A program made the translations under genes and the position numbers. Below the pieces are notes generated by a model that had not been told where the DNA came from, did no database searches, and saw only the letters and a list, made by a program, of their open reading frames with translations. A stretch of DNA of 35,603 nucleotides. Origin: Alphaproteobacteria bacterium (GTDB lineage Bacteria > Pseudomonadota > Alphaproteobacteria > ATCC43930 > CGMCC-115725). The stretch is from NCBI GenBank assembly GCA_030041385.1, contig JASHNY010000017.1:1-35603 (forward strand), in the 5' to 3' direction. Positions 21,813 to 29,941 of the stretch are shown piece by piece; the stretch's first letter is position 1; each line of letters begins with the position of its first letter.

Positions 21813-22514
21813 ACGCAAATCGATCCGGCCGCGATCGATTGGGCCAGGATCGCCGCCGCTCTCGACGCAGAGGGTTATGCGACGGTCCCGGCGCTGCTCG
21901 ATGCGCAGGAGTGCCGGGACCTGGCGGCGCTTTACGACGCCGAGGGCGCGTTTCGCAGCCGCGTCGTCATGGAGCGCCACCGCTTCGGCCGCGGCGAATA
22001 CAAATACCTGCGCTACCCGCTGCCGGCGGCGGTCGCGGCGTTGCGGCAGGGGCTTTATCCCGGTCTCGCCGCGATTGCCGAGCGCTGGCGCCGGGCGCTC
22101 GGCGAGGACGGCGGGTTTCCGCCATCGCTCGACGCCTACCTCGAAATCTGCCACGCGGCCGGCCAGTCCCGCCCGACCCCGCTGATCCTCAAATACGAGG
22201 CCGGCGACTACAACTGCCTGCACCAGGATTTATACGGCGCGCTGGTGTTTCCGCTGCAATTGACCGTGCTGCTCAGCGATCCCGCGGCGGAATTTACCGG
22301 TGGCGAGTTCCTGCTGGTCGAGCAGCGGCCGCGTACCCAGTCGAAGGGCGAGATCGTGCCGCTGCGGCAGGGCGAGGCGGTGATCTTTCCGGTGCATCAC
22401 CGCCCGGTTTTCGGCACGCGCGGCGCCTACCGCGCGGTGATGCGGCACGGGGTCAGCCGGGTGCGCTCCGGTCGCCGCTTTACCCTCGGCATCATTTTCC
22501 ACGACGCGGCGTGA
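21762..22514 (+). CDS. 2OG-Fe(II) oxygenase (COG3826-type)
   Basis: A 250-residue dioxygenase using 2-oxoglutarate, iron and O2 to hydroxylate or demethylate a substrate. The iron ligands are His154 and Asp156 (LHQDLYG) and His229 (MRHGVSRVRSGRR), with an arginine in the RSGRRF segment as likely 2-oxoglutarate ligand. The first 18 or so residues (VAHPEVPGAAAPRRTQ) are encoded by a dispersed DNA repeat, and family-like sequence begins only near IDWARIAAALDAEGY. No alternative ATG, GTG or TTG occurs in frame between the repeat and that point, so the start is repeat-supplied. ATG 21762 is preferred to 21747 because GAGGA precedes it by eight bases. It is next to ada, which suggests a role in alkylation damage, unproven. 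Confidence 0.82.
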   Translation: MSLVAHPEVPGAAAPRRTQIDPAAIDWARIAAALDAEGYATVPALLDAQECRDLAALYDAEGAFRSRVVMERHRFGRGEYKYLRYPLPAAVAALRQGLYPGLAAIAERWRRALGEDGGFPPSLDAYLEICHAAGQSRPTPLILKYEAGDYNCLHQDLYGALVFPLQLTVLLSDPAAEFTGGEFLLVEQRPRTQSKGEIVPLRQGEAVIFPVHHRPVFGTRGAYRAVMRHGVSRVRSGRRFTLGIIFHDAA

Positions 22515-22532
22515 ATGTCGGACCGCTTCCGT

Positions 22533-22565
22533 CTCGGCCGCAGGCGGGCGGGACGCCCGCGTTCC
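22533..22565. repeat. Dispersed repeat copy (family seen again at 30963)
   Basis: A 33-bp GC-rich unit with the core CAGGCGGGCGGGACGCC just after the oxygenase stop. It matches 27 of 33 positions with the unit at 30963-30995, which lies inside the 3' end of the G3E GTPase gene. It is non-coding here. Confidence 0.7.
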
Positions 22566-22610
22566 ATTTTCCGCGATGCGGGGTGAACGAGAACGGCACC
22601 ACCACGCCCC

Positions 22611-22743
22611 TCATCCTGAGCGCGAGCGCAGCGAGCAGTCGAAGGACGCACCGCGGTTGGGCTCAAGCGTCCTTCGAGACGGCGCTCCGCGCCTCCTCAG
22701 GATGAGGCTTCGAGACGGCGCTCCGCGCCTCCTCAGGATGAGG
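22611..22743. repeat. Cluster of palindromic repeats incl. perfect 36-bp tandem copy
   Basis: A unit starting CTTCGAGACGGCGCTCC and ending CTCAGGATGAGG occurs twice without change at 22672-22707 and 22708-22743. A related copy in the opposite direction (CCTCATCCTGAGCGCGAGC to TCGAAGGACGC) lies at 22611-22649. This is the intergenic repeat family also found over the oxygenase start. Together with the elements on either side it fills the 309-bp gap between oxygenase and livF, which holds no gene. Confidence 0.85.
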
Positions 22744-22766
22744 TTGGATGGAGAACGGCGTCACCC

Positions 22767-22798
22767 ACGCCCCTCATCCTGATCAGGATGAGGGGCGT
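22767..22798. terminator. Perfect 32-bp palindrome between convergent genes
   Basis: ACGCCCCTCATCCTGA followed at once by its exact reverse complement, centred on GATC at 22781-22784. It looks like two ends of the CTCATCCTGAGG repeat family joined head to head. It lies 26 bases beyond the livF stop and in the path of transcripts from the oxygenase gene, so it may act as a bidirectional transcript end; there is no T tract. Confidence 0.5.
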
Positions 22799-22823
22799 CA
22801 GCGGCCGCGTCGGCAACTGTGCT

Positions 22824-23618
22824 TTACGACAGCCAGCGTTTGCGACGGCGGTAGTGCTTGGTATCGCGGTAGGATTTGCGCGTGCCCGACTCGTTGAGGC
22901 CGAGATAGAACTCCTTGATGTCGGAGTTCTGGCGCAGCGCCTCGGCCGGGCCTTCGAGCACGATGCGGCCGTTTTCCATGACGTAGCCGTGGTCGGCAAT
23001 GGCGAGCGCCAGCGCCGCGTTCTGCTCGACCAGTAAGACTGTCAGCTTCTGCTCTTCCTTGAGGCGGCGGACGACCCCGAAAATCTCCTCGACGATCATC
23101 GGCGCGAGCCCGAGCGAGGGCTCGTCGAGGAGGATCACCTTGGGGTTCGACATCAATGCCCGGCCGATCACCAGCATCTGCTGCTCGCCGCCCGACAGGT
23201 AGCCGGCGATGTGCTGGCGGCGCTCCTTCAACACCGGAAAGGTGGCGTAGGTGCGCTCGATCCCGGCGCGGATTTCGCCGAGATCGTGGCGGGTATGGGC
23301 GCCGGCGACGAGGTTTTCTTCGACCGTCAGGTTCTCGAAGGTGCGCCGCCCCTCGAACACCTGGACGATGCCGCGCTTGACGACCTCGTGCGGCTGCAGG
23401 CGGTCGAGCCGCACGCCGTCGAGTTCGACGCTGCCTTTCGTTACCTCTCCGCGCTCCGCATGCAGCAGGCCGGAAATCGCTTTCAGGGTCGTGGTCTTGC
23501 CGGCGCCGTTGGCGCCGAGGAGGGTGGTGATCCGCCCCTCCTCGGCGGTCAGCGACACGCCCCGCAAAACGAGGATCACGCCGTCGTAGACGACCTCGAT
23601 GTTGTTGAGCGCCAGCAT
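22824..23618 (-). CDS. livF: Branched-chain amino acid-type ABC transporter ATPase LivF
   Basis: A 264-residue ATP-binding subunit on the cytoplasmic face of the importer. Walker A is LLGANGAGKTTTLK, the Q-loop region lies before RGIVQVFEGRRTFENLTVEENL, the signature is LSGGEQQ, Walker B is VILLDEPSLGLAP, and the switch segment is LLVEQN. The start at 23618 gives the conserved MLALNNIEVVYDG beginning. The C-terminus has an unusual basic tail (TRKSYRDTKHYRRRKRW) seen in a Rhodospirillales-type subgroup. It is the last gene of the transporter operon, 40 bases after livK. Confidence 0.92.
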   Translation of the reverse strand: MLALNNIEVVYDGVILVLRGVSLTAEEGRITTLLGANGAGKTTTLKAISGLLHAERGEVTKGSVELDGVRLDRLQPHEVVKRGIVQVFEGRRTFENLTVEENLVAGAHTRHDLGEIRAGIERTYATFPVLKERRQHIAGYLSGGEQQMLVIGRALMSNPKVILLDEPSLGLAPMIVEEIFGVVRRLKEEQKLTVLLVEQNAALALAIADHGYVMENGRIVLEGPAEALRQNSDIKEFYLGLNESGTRKSYRDTKHYRRRKRWLS

Positions 23619-23658
23619 GTTGCGACCCCGAAGGCGATCCGATGCCCGTGTGCGCCGC

Positions 23659-24900
23659 CTATTCGGCGGTCTTGACCGCGTGCTCGACCACGTCGCGATA
23701 GGCGCGGTACCAGCCGGTGGCCGGCACGAACTTGCCGCCATGCACCTGGAAGATCCGCACCCAGCCGCCGCCCTCGTGGTCGGCCGCGGTGATCTGCAGC
23801 GGCGGCACCAGCCCGCCGAGCGTGAAATTGTGGATCTGTTCGAGGCCGGCCTTGACCTGTTCGCCGGTCGGTTTCTTGCCGCCGCTGATCTTCAGGGCGT
23901 TCTTGATCGCCTCGATCTGGATCGCCGCCTGGAACACGCCGCGATTGTAGATGACCGTGTTCTTCATCGTGTCAGGCGGGTTCTGGCCCTCTTTCTTGTA
24001 CATCGCCTTGATTGCCTGGCGCACCGGATAGTTGTCGCCGGCGCCGGCAAACTGCATCGTGTTGTAGCCCTCGGCGACGCCCCAGCCGCCGGCAGCCGCG
24101 ATATCGGCCTCGGCCGAGGCCCAGACGAGCCCGACCACATGCGAGAGCGGATAGCCGGCGCCCCTCAGCCCCTTGATCAATACCGAGGGTGAGCGCCCGA
24201 ACAGGTGGGCGATCACGAAATCGGGGTGGAAGCGCTGGGTGATGTCGAGGATCTGCGCGCCCAGCTCGACCCCCGGCGGCGGCACCGCGAAGGTGCGCAT
24301 CTGGAAGCCTTCGATCTTCTGCAAGGCGTCGAGGATGACGATCGGCTCCTTGCCGGCCGGGTTGTCATAGTAGACGTAGGCGATCTTCTTGCCCTTCAGG
24401 CTGCCGCCCAGTTTGTCCTTGGCGAATTTGACCGCCCCCGCGGCTTGCGACCAATAGGTGGCGGCGATCGGGAACAGATAGGGGTAGCGGGTGCCGTCGG
24501 CCGCGGCCGAGATGCCGAACCCGGGCGAGGTGGTCGGCATGTGGTCCTGTTCGAGCCGCTCGTTGAGCGCGACGGTCTGCGGCGTGCCGTACAGCGTCAT
24601 CATCACGACGCCCATCTGCTTCTGCCGCTCGTAGGCCTCGATCCCTTGCGGCACCTTGTACTGGTTGTCGATCTCGTCGCCGCGGATCTTCCAGCCGTCG
24701 AGGCCGCCTTGGAAATTGACCAGCTTGTAATAGTCCTGCATGGCGGGGCACAGCGTGGTGCCGACGATCTGCGTCGGGCCGGTGCGGTCGCACTGGTCGC
24801 CGATGACGATCTCCTTCTGTTGCGCCGAGGCGGTGCCCGCCAGCGCCAGGAGCGTGGCGCCCGCCGCCAGCCCCAGCCAGGTCCTCGATAGGCTTGTCAT
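23659..24900 (-). CDS. livK: Periplasmic substrate-binding protein of the ABC transporter
   Basis: A 413-residue binding protein with a Sec signal peptide (Leu/Ala-rich core ending in TASAQQ, cleavage near residue 26). The mature protein starts KEIVIGDQCDRTGPTQIVG, the usual first strand and ligand loop of Leu/Ile/Val-type receptors. Later features are GVVMMTLYGTPQTVALNERLEQ, AYVYYDNPAGKEPI and FHPDFVIAHLFGRSPSVLIKGLRGAGY. Such large receptors in operons with an acyl-CoA ligase often bind aromatic or aliphatic carboxylates rather than leucine. The gene lies between livM and livF. A short purine-rich site precedes the start at 24900. Confidence 0.9.
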   Translation of the reverse strand: MTSLSRTWLGLAAGATLLALAGTASAQQKEIVIGDQCDRTGPTQIVGTTLCPAMQDYYKLVNFQGGLDGWKIRGDEIDNQYKVPQGIEAYERQKQMGVVMMTLYGTPQTVALNERLEQDHMPTTSPGFGISAAADGTRYPYLFPIAATYWSQAAGAVKFAKDKLGGSLKGKKIAYVYYDNPAGKEPIVILDALQKIEGFQMRTFAVPPPGVELGAQILDITQRFHPDFVIAHLFGRSPSVLIKGLRGAGYPLSHVVGLVWASAEADIAAAGGWGVAEGYNTMQFAGAGDNYPVRQAIKAMYKKEGQNPPDTMKNTVIYNRGVFQAAIQIEAIKNALKISGGKKPTGEQVKAGLEQIHNFTLGGLVPPLQITAADHEGGGWVRIFQVHGGKFVPATGWYRAYRDVVEHAVKTAE

Positions 24901-24927
24901 GGTCCTCCTCCTCCCTTCTACGCCCGG

Positions 24928-25995
24928 TTAGTATGAAAATGGCCACATGCGGAAATAATTGCGGATGTTGCCCCACAGCCGGTTGAGGCCGTCGGGCTCG
25001 ACGACCAGGAAAAAGATGATCAACCCGCCGAACATCACGAGCCGCAGGTTGGGCACCAGGCTCAAGAGGTCGGAATAGCTGAAGAACACCCGCCCGGCCG
25101 AATCGAGGACGATGCGGGTGACGACCGGCAACAGGGTCACGAACACCGCCCCGAACACCGAACCCAGCACCGAGCCGAGCCCGCCGATGATCACCATCGC
25201 CAGGTAGTCGATCGACACGTCGATCTGGAACTGCTCGTAATTGGCGATGCCCAGGTAATAGCTTTCGAGCGCACCCGCCACGCCAGCGTAAAACGACGAG
25301 ATCGCAAACGCGTAGAGCTTATAGCGGAAGATGTTGATGCCGATGATCTCGGCGGCGATGTCCTGGTCGCGGATCGCGATGAAGGCGCGGCCGATGCGGC
25401 TGCGCACCAGGTTCTGCGTCGCGACGATGGCGATGATCGCGAAGGCCAGGAGGAACAGGTAGATCTGCCGCTCGTGCACCAGCGCCACGCCGAACACCGA
25501 CGGGCGCGGGATCTGGATCGAGGCCTGCACCCCGCCCGAAATCCACTGCACGTGGTTGATCGTCCATTCGATGATCAGCTGCGCGGCGAGGGTCGAGATG
25601 CACAGATAGATGCCCTTGACCCGCAGCGACGGGATGCCGACGACAAGCCCGACCAGCGCGGCCATGATGCCGCCCGCCGGGATCGTCACCCAGAACGGCA
25701 GGTGCAGCGCGACCACGAGGTGCGCCGCGGTATAGGCGCCGACCGACATGAACGCGCCGTGCCCGATCGAGATCTGCCCGCTGTAGCCGACGAGGATGTT
25801 GAGGCCGAGCGCGCCGACCACCGCGATCAGAATGAGGTTCAGCAGCGAGACGACGTATTCGCCGAAGAACATCGGCGCGATCACGATGAACAGCACGGCG
25901 GTCGCCACCACCGCCCAGCGCGTGATCGGCAGCGGATAGAGCGCCATGTCGGCGGCATAGTTCGTCTTGAAGGCGCCGGCCTCGCGATAGAACAT
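24928..25995 (-). CDS. livM: ABC transporter permease LivM
   Basis: A 355-residue inner-membrane permease with about ten hydrophobic segments. The family signature LNILVGYSGQISIGHGAFMSVGAY is clear (residues about 80-105, discontinuous here), and the permease-ATPase contact region is RSRIGRAFIAIRDQDIAAE. Later comes VIIGGLGSVLGSVFGAVFV. The start at 25995 gives a long N-terminal lead (FYREAGAFKTNYAADMALYP) usual in this subgroup. The C-terminus RLWGNIRNYFRMWPFSY is also typical. It pairs with LivH to form the channel. Confidence 0.92.
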   Translation of the reverse strand: MFYREAGAFKTNYAADMALYPLPITRWAVVATAVLFIVIAPMFFGEYVVSLLNLILIAVVGALGLNILVGYSGQISIGHGAFMSVGAYTAAHLVVALHLPFWVTIPAGGIMAALVGLVVGIPSLRVKGIYLCISTLAAQLIIEWTINHVQWISGGVQASIQIPRPSVFGVALVHERQIYLFLLAFAIIAIVATQNLVRSRIGRAFIAIRDQDIAAEIIGINIFRYKLYAFAISSFYAGVAGALESYYLGIANYEQFQIDVSIDYLAMVIIGGLGSVLGSVFGAVFVTLLPVVTRIVLDSAGRVFFSYSDLLSLVPNLRLVMFGGLIIFFLVVEPDGLNRLWGNIRNYFRMWPFSY

Positions 25996-26021
25996 GCTTC
26001 AGCCCCGTTGTGTCGGCGTGG

Positions 26022-26918
26022 TCACACGCGCTCGATCCGGCGCCGCCCGAACATCCCTTCGGGCCGGATCATCAGCACGATCAGCATGACCAGGTACGGC
26101 GCGAAATCCTTGGTGCCGCCGCCGACGACCGGGTCGAAATACCCGGCCGCCAGGTTTTCAACGACGCCGATGATCAGCCCGCCGACGATCGCCCCGACGA
26201 TCGAATCGAGCCCGCCGAGGATCACCACCGGAAACACCTTGAGCCCGACGAGCGCGATCTGGTTGTCGACGCCGAGCATCGCGCCCCAGACGACGCCGCC
26301 GATCGCCGAGACGACCCCGGCCATCGCCCAGGCCAGCGCGAAATAGCGCCGCACGTTGATCCCCATCGCCATCGCCACCTGCTGGCTGTCGGCGACGGCG
26401 CGCATGGCGACGCCCACCCGGCTTTTCAGGAAGAACCAGCTGAACACGGCGAGGAAGATGATGCTGACGACGGCGCCGGCGAGCTGGGCCGGCGGCACCG
26501 AGACGATGCCGAGATTGATCGGCATGTCGCCGACCGGCATCGTGATCGCCCGCGTGTCGGGGCCAAAGATCAGCACGGCAACACCGCGCAATACCGCGGC
26601 GAGCCCGATCGTCGCCATGACCACGGCGATGATGCCGCGGCCGATCAGCGGCCGCAGCACCACGCGCTCGAGGCCGAAGCCGAGCGCCACCATGCCGATG
26701 ATCGAAACCAGCGCCGCCACCCAGAAATTGAGCCCGGCGCCGGCGACCCCGGCGGCGATGAAGGCGGCGAACATGACGAACTCGCCCTGGGCGAAGTTGA
26801 TCACGTCGGTGGCCTTGCAGATCAGCACAAAGCCGAGCGCGATCAGGGCATACATCAGCCCGACCATGACCCCGTTGACGACGAGGACGAAGGTGAAACC
26901 CCAGTCGAAGCCCCCCAC
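26022..26918 (-). CDS. livH: ABC transporter permease LivH
   Basis: A 298-residue inner-membrane permease with about eight hydrophobic helices. It has the LivH features GLMYALIALGFVLICKATDVINFAQGEFVM (read in pieces), VVMATIGLAAVLRGVAVLIFG, the coupling-helix region KSRVGVAMRAVADSQQVAMAMG and VILGGLDSIVGAIVGG. It is complete. It follows the acyl-CoA ligase gene by 14 bases in the direction of transcription and precedes livM by 26, so all are one transcript. Confidence 0.92.
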   Translation of the reverse strand: MGGFDWGFTFVLVVNGVMVGLMYALIALGFVLICKATDVINFAQGEFVMFAAFIAAGVAGAGLNFWVAALVSIIGMVALGFGLERVVLRPLIGRGIIAVVMATIGLAAVLRGVAVLIFGPDTRAITMPVGDMPINLGIVSVPPAQLAGAVVSIIFLAVFSWFFLKSRVGVAMRAVADSQQVAMAMGINVRRYFALAWAMAGVVSAIGGVVWGAMLGVDNQIALVGLKVFPVVILGGLDSIVGAIVGGLIIGVVENLAAGYFDPVVGGGTKDFAPYLVMLIVLMIRPEGMFGRRRIERV

Positions 26919-26932
26919 CGGAACGGCCCTCC

Positions 26933-28891
26933 TTAGCGCGCTTCGACCGGCTCGGGGCGCACCGCCGGCGCCGCCTTCAGCCGCTCGGCCGGGGCATCGA
27001 TGTCGGCGATGGCGAGGCGCGAGCGGAGCACCGCCTTGCGGCCATCCTCGTAGGTGATTTCGGCGGAGAGTTCCGCCTCGCTCGCGCCGGCGTACATCGC
27101 CTCGATCAGCGCGGCGTACTTCTCGCCGACAAAGCGGCGGCGGACCTTGCGGGTCCGGGTGATCTCGTCGTCGTCGGCGTCGAATTCCTTGTTGAGTACG
27201 ACGAAGCGGCGGATTTGCGTCGGCGCCGGCAGCGCCGCGTTGCAGCGGCGGATTTCATCGCCGATCAGCTCGCGGATTTCCGCCCGCGTGCTGAGGTCCT
27301 GGAACGAGGTATAGGCGATCCGCTCCCGCTCGGCCCATTTGCCCACGGTGGCCGGGTCGATCGCGATCAGCACCGCGATGAACGGCCGGGCCGCGCCGAA
27401 CACCACCGCCTCGCCGATATAGGGGCTGAATTTCAGCTTGTTCTCGATGAATTGCGGCGCGAACGAGCTGCCGTCGGCGAGCTTGCCGACATCGCGCGCC
27501 CGGTCGATGATGACGAGGTGCCCGCGCTTGTCGATGAACCCGGCATCCCCGGTGCGCAGCCACCCGTCGGCCGTCACCGCCTCGCTCGTCGCGTCGGGCT
27601 GCTTGTAGTAGCCGCAGAAGACCCCCGGGGAGCGGATCAGCACCTCGCCATCCTCGGCGATCTGCATGTCCATGCCGGACAGAATGGTGCCGACCGTGTC
27701 GGGATCGACCTCGCCGTCTTTCTGAACCGCGCACAGCCCCGACAATTCGGTGGCGCCGTAGACCTGTTTCAGGTTGATCCCGAAGGCGCGGAAAAAGCGG
27801 AACACCTCGGCGCCGAGCGGGGCGCCGCCGGTATAGACGACGCGGGCGCGGCGCCAGCCGAGCTGGTCGCGGATCGGGGCGTAAACCAGCACTTCGCCGA
27901 GCGCGCGGGCAAGCCTGAGCCCGGCCGGCACCGCCCGCCCCTCGGCGACAACGGCCTCGGCGCGTTCGGCGACCCCGCGGAAATAGTCGAAGAGCTTGCG
28001 TTTCAGCCACGAGGAATCAGCCGCCCTGACCAGCACGGCGGTCGCGGAATTCTCCCAGAACCGCGGCGGGCCGAGCCCGATCGTCGGGCCCAGTTCGCGC
28101 AGATCGCGCGCGACCGTCTCCGGCTTTTCCGGGAAATTGCAGGTGAAGCCGACGAGCAGGTGCAATGCAATCGACACCAGCGAGGTGCCGATCCACGCCA
28201 TCGGCAGATAGCTCAGGTGCTCCTCCTGCGGGCCGATGTGTTCGGCCGCGGCGAACTGTTCCGCCGGCAGCAGCAGATTGGCGTGCGACAGCATCACGCC
28301 CTTGGGCCGCGACGTCGTGCCCGAAGTGTAGGAAAACAGCGCCAGGTCGTCCGGCGTCCCGGAAGCGACCAGGTCCTCGACATAATTGGGATGCGCGGCG
28401 CCGAAGGTGCGCCCCGCTTCCTGCACCGCCGGAAACGACTGCAGCAACGCATGCGAAAGCCCGGCGAGCCCGCGCGGATCGTCGTAAACGATCAGCTTGA
28501 GGTGCGGCAACTGCCCTTCGAGCGACAGGATCTTGTCGACCTGCTCCTGGTCTTCGGCGACCACCACCGAGGTTTCGGCATGGTCCAGCACAAAGGCCAG
28601 TTCGCTGGCGATCGCGTCCTGATAGACCGGCACCGCAATGCCGCCGAGGCATTGTGCGGCAAGCTGCGCGAAGTAGAGCCGCGGCCGGTTCTCGCCGATC
28701 ACCGACAATTTGTCGCCGCGGCCGAACCCGGAGGCGGCGAGGCCGAGCGCAAAGTCGCGCACCTCGTCCCAGTACCGCTGCCAGCTGTAGGGCTGCCAGA
28801 TCCCCAGATCCTTCTCCCGCATCGCCGGACGGCGGCCGATCGTCTCGGCATTGCGGCGCAGCAATTTCGGCAGGGTGGCGCCGTCGATCAT
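26933..28891 (-). CDS. AMP-binding long-chain-type acyl-CoA ligase
   Basis: A 652-residue adenylate-forming enzyme that makes acyl- or aryl-CoA from a carboxylate, ATP and CoA. Motifs are the phosphate loop LFSYTSGTTSRPKGVMLSH (about residues 180-200), LSYLPMAWIG, VYTGGAPLG, QVYGATELSG, GWLRTGDAGFIDKRGH, and the C-terminal ITRTRKVRRRF holding the likely catalytic lysine. It starts in an ATGA overlap with the end of livG, so expression is coupled to the transporter. Ligases placed inside Liv-type operons are thought to trap an imported organic acid as its CoA ester. The substrate (fatty, aromatic or branched) cannot be read from the sequence. Confidence 0.9.
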   Translation of the reverse strand: MIDGATLPKLLRRNAETIGRRPAMREKDLGIWQPYSWQRYWDEVRDFALGLAASGFGRGDKLSVIGENRPRLYFAQLAAQCLGGIAVPVYQDAIASELAFVLDHAETSVVVAEDQEQVDKILSLEGQLPHLKLIVYDDPRGLAGLSHALLQSFPAVQEAGRTFGAAHPNYVEDLVASGTPDDLALFSYTSGTTSRPKGVMLSHANLLLPAEQFAAAEHIGPQEEHLSYLPMAWIGTSLVSIALHLLVGFTCNFPEKPETVARDLRELGPTIGLGPPRFWENSATAVLVRAADSSWLKRKLFDYFRGVAERAEAVVAEGRAVPAGLRLARALGEVLVYAPIRDQLGWRRARVVYTGGAPLGAEVFRFFRAFGINLKQVYGATELSGLCAVQKDGEVDPDTVGTILSGMDMQIAEDGEVLIRSPGVFCGYYKQPDATSEAVTADGWLRTGDAGFIDKRGHLVIIDRARDVGKLADGSSFAPQFIENKLKFSPYIGEAVVFGAARPFIAVLIAIDPATVGKWAERERIAYTSFQDLSTRAEIRELIGDEIRRCNAALPAPTQIRRFVVLNKEFDADDDEITRTRKVRRRFVGEKYAALIEAMYAGASEAELSAEITYEDGRKAVLRSRLAIADIDAPAERLKAAPAVRPEPVEAR

Positions 28892-29709
28892 GCCGCCTGC
28901 TCCTCCTCGGCGACGCCGCCCAGATAGGCGCGCATCACGTCCGGGTTGCGCTGCACCTCTGCGGGTGTGCCTTCGGCGATTTTGCGGCCGCGGTCGAGGA
29001 CGCTGACCCGGTCGGAAATGTCCATCACCAGCGCCATGTCGTGCTCGATCAGGATCACCGTCGTGCCCCACTGCTCGTTGACGTCGAGGATGTAGCGGGC
29101 CATGTCCTCCTTTTCTTCCTGGTTCATGCCGCCCATCGGCTCGTCGAGCAGCAGGACCTTGGGGTCGAGCGCCAGCGCGCGGGCCAATTCGACCCGTTTC
29201 CGCAATCCGTAGGCGAGGGCGCCGGCAGGCTGCCGGCGCAAATCCTGCAGGCCGAGGAAATCGATCAGCTCCTCGACCCGGGCGCGGTGGCGCACTTCCT
29301 CCCTCTGGGCCAGGCCCCAATAGACCAGCGACGACAGGATGCCCGCCTTCATGTGGACATGCCGGCCCAGCATGATGTTGTCGAGCACGGTCATGCCGCT
29401 GAACAGCGCGATGTTCTGGAAGGTGCGGGCGATGCCGCAGGCGGCGATTTCCGACGGCCGGAAGCGGGTGATGTCGGTGCCGTCGAACACGATCGAGCCG
29501 GTGTCGGGCTTGTAGAACCCGCTGATCATGTTCAACAGCGAGGTCTTGCCGGCGCCGTTCGGGCCGATCACCGAGGCGATCGCGCCGCGGCGGACCGCGA
29601 TCGACACGTCCTCTACGGCGCGGACGCCGCCGAACCGCTTCGATACCCCGGTAACGGCAAGCTGAATCTGGCCAGGCGCAGTCGTCGGCTCTGTGCGATC
29701 AATCGCCAT
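28888..29709 (-). CDS. livG: ABC transporter ATPase LivG
   Basis: A 273-residue ATP-binding subunit. Walker A is VIGPNGAGKTSLLNMISG, then GIARTFQNIALFSGMTVLDNIMLG (Q-loop), the variant signature LAYGLRKRVELARAL, Walker B KVLLLDEPMGGMN, and the switch region LIEHDM. The signature departs from the usual LSGGQ or LPYGQQR form by having Leu-Arg-Lys, a pattern known in the subgroup located next to acyl-CoA ligases. I set the start at 29709 because the MAIDRTEP beginning matches the family length. It is the first gene of the operon; its promoter must lie in the 232-bp gap shared with the divergent GTPase gene. Confidence 0.9.
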   Translation of the reverse strand: MAIDRTEPTTAPGQIQLAVTGVSKRFGGVRAVEDVSIAVRRGAIASVIGPNGAGKTSLLNMISGFYKPDTGSIVFDGTDITRFRPSEIAACGIARTFQNIALFSGMTVLDNIMLGRHVHMKAGILSSLVYWGLAQREEVRHRARVEELIDFLGLQDLRRQPAGALAYGLRKRVELARALALDPKVLLLDEPMGGMNQEEKEDMARYILDVNEQWGTTVILIEHDMALVMDISDRVSVLDRGRKIAEGTPAEVQRNPDVMRAYLGGVAEEEQAA

Positions 29710-29941
29710 CGCGCACGTGCTCCTCGGCCCCGAAACCGGCGTTTCATGCACCGTCGTTATGGCCGGCATGATGCTGAGGCAAGTTGCCGAATGCAACCAC
29801 TTGCATCGGGCGCGGCGAGCGGCCGCGGGCGCCTGTCGGGAACGCTCCCTGCGCTGCGGCGCCGGCCGGGCGGACGACCGGCTTGCCGCCGTGTCCCGGT
29901 CGTGAAACCATTGCCGCGGCGAGGGAGGATCGGATCGCGCG

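Noticed and set aside
26010-26936. Long plus-strand frame opposite livH
   Set aside because: His/Asp/Arg-rich shadow of a real membrane protein gene; no ribosome site and no domain.
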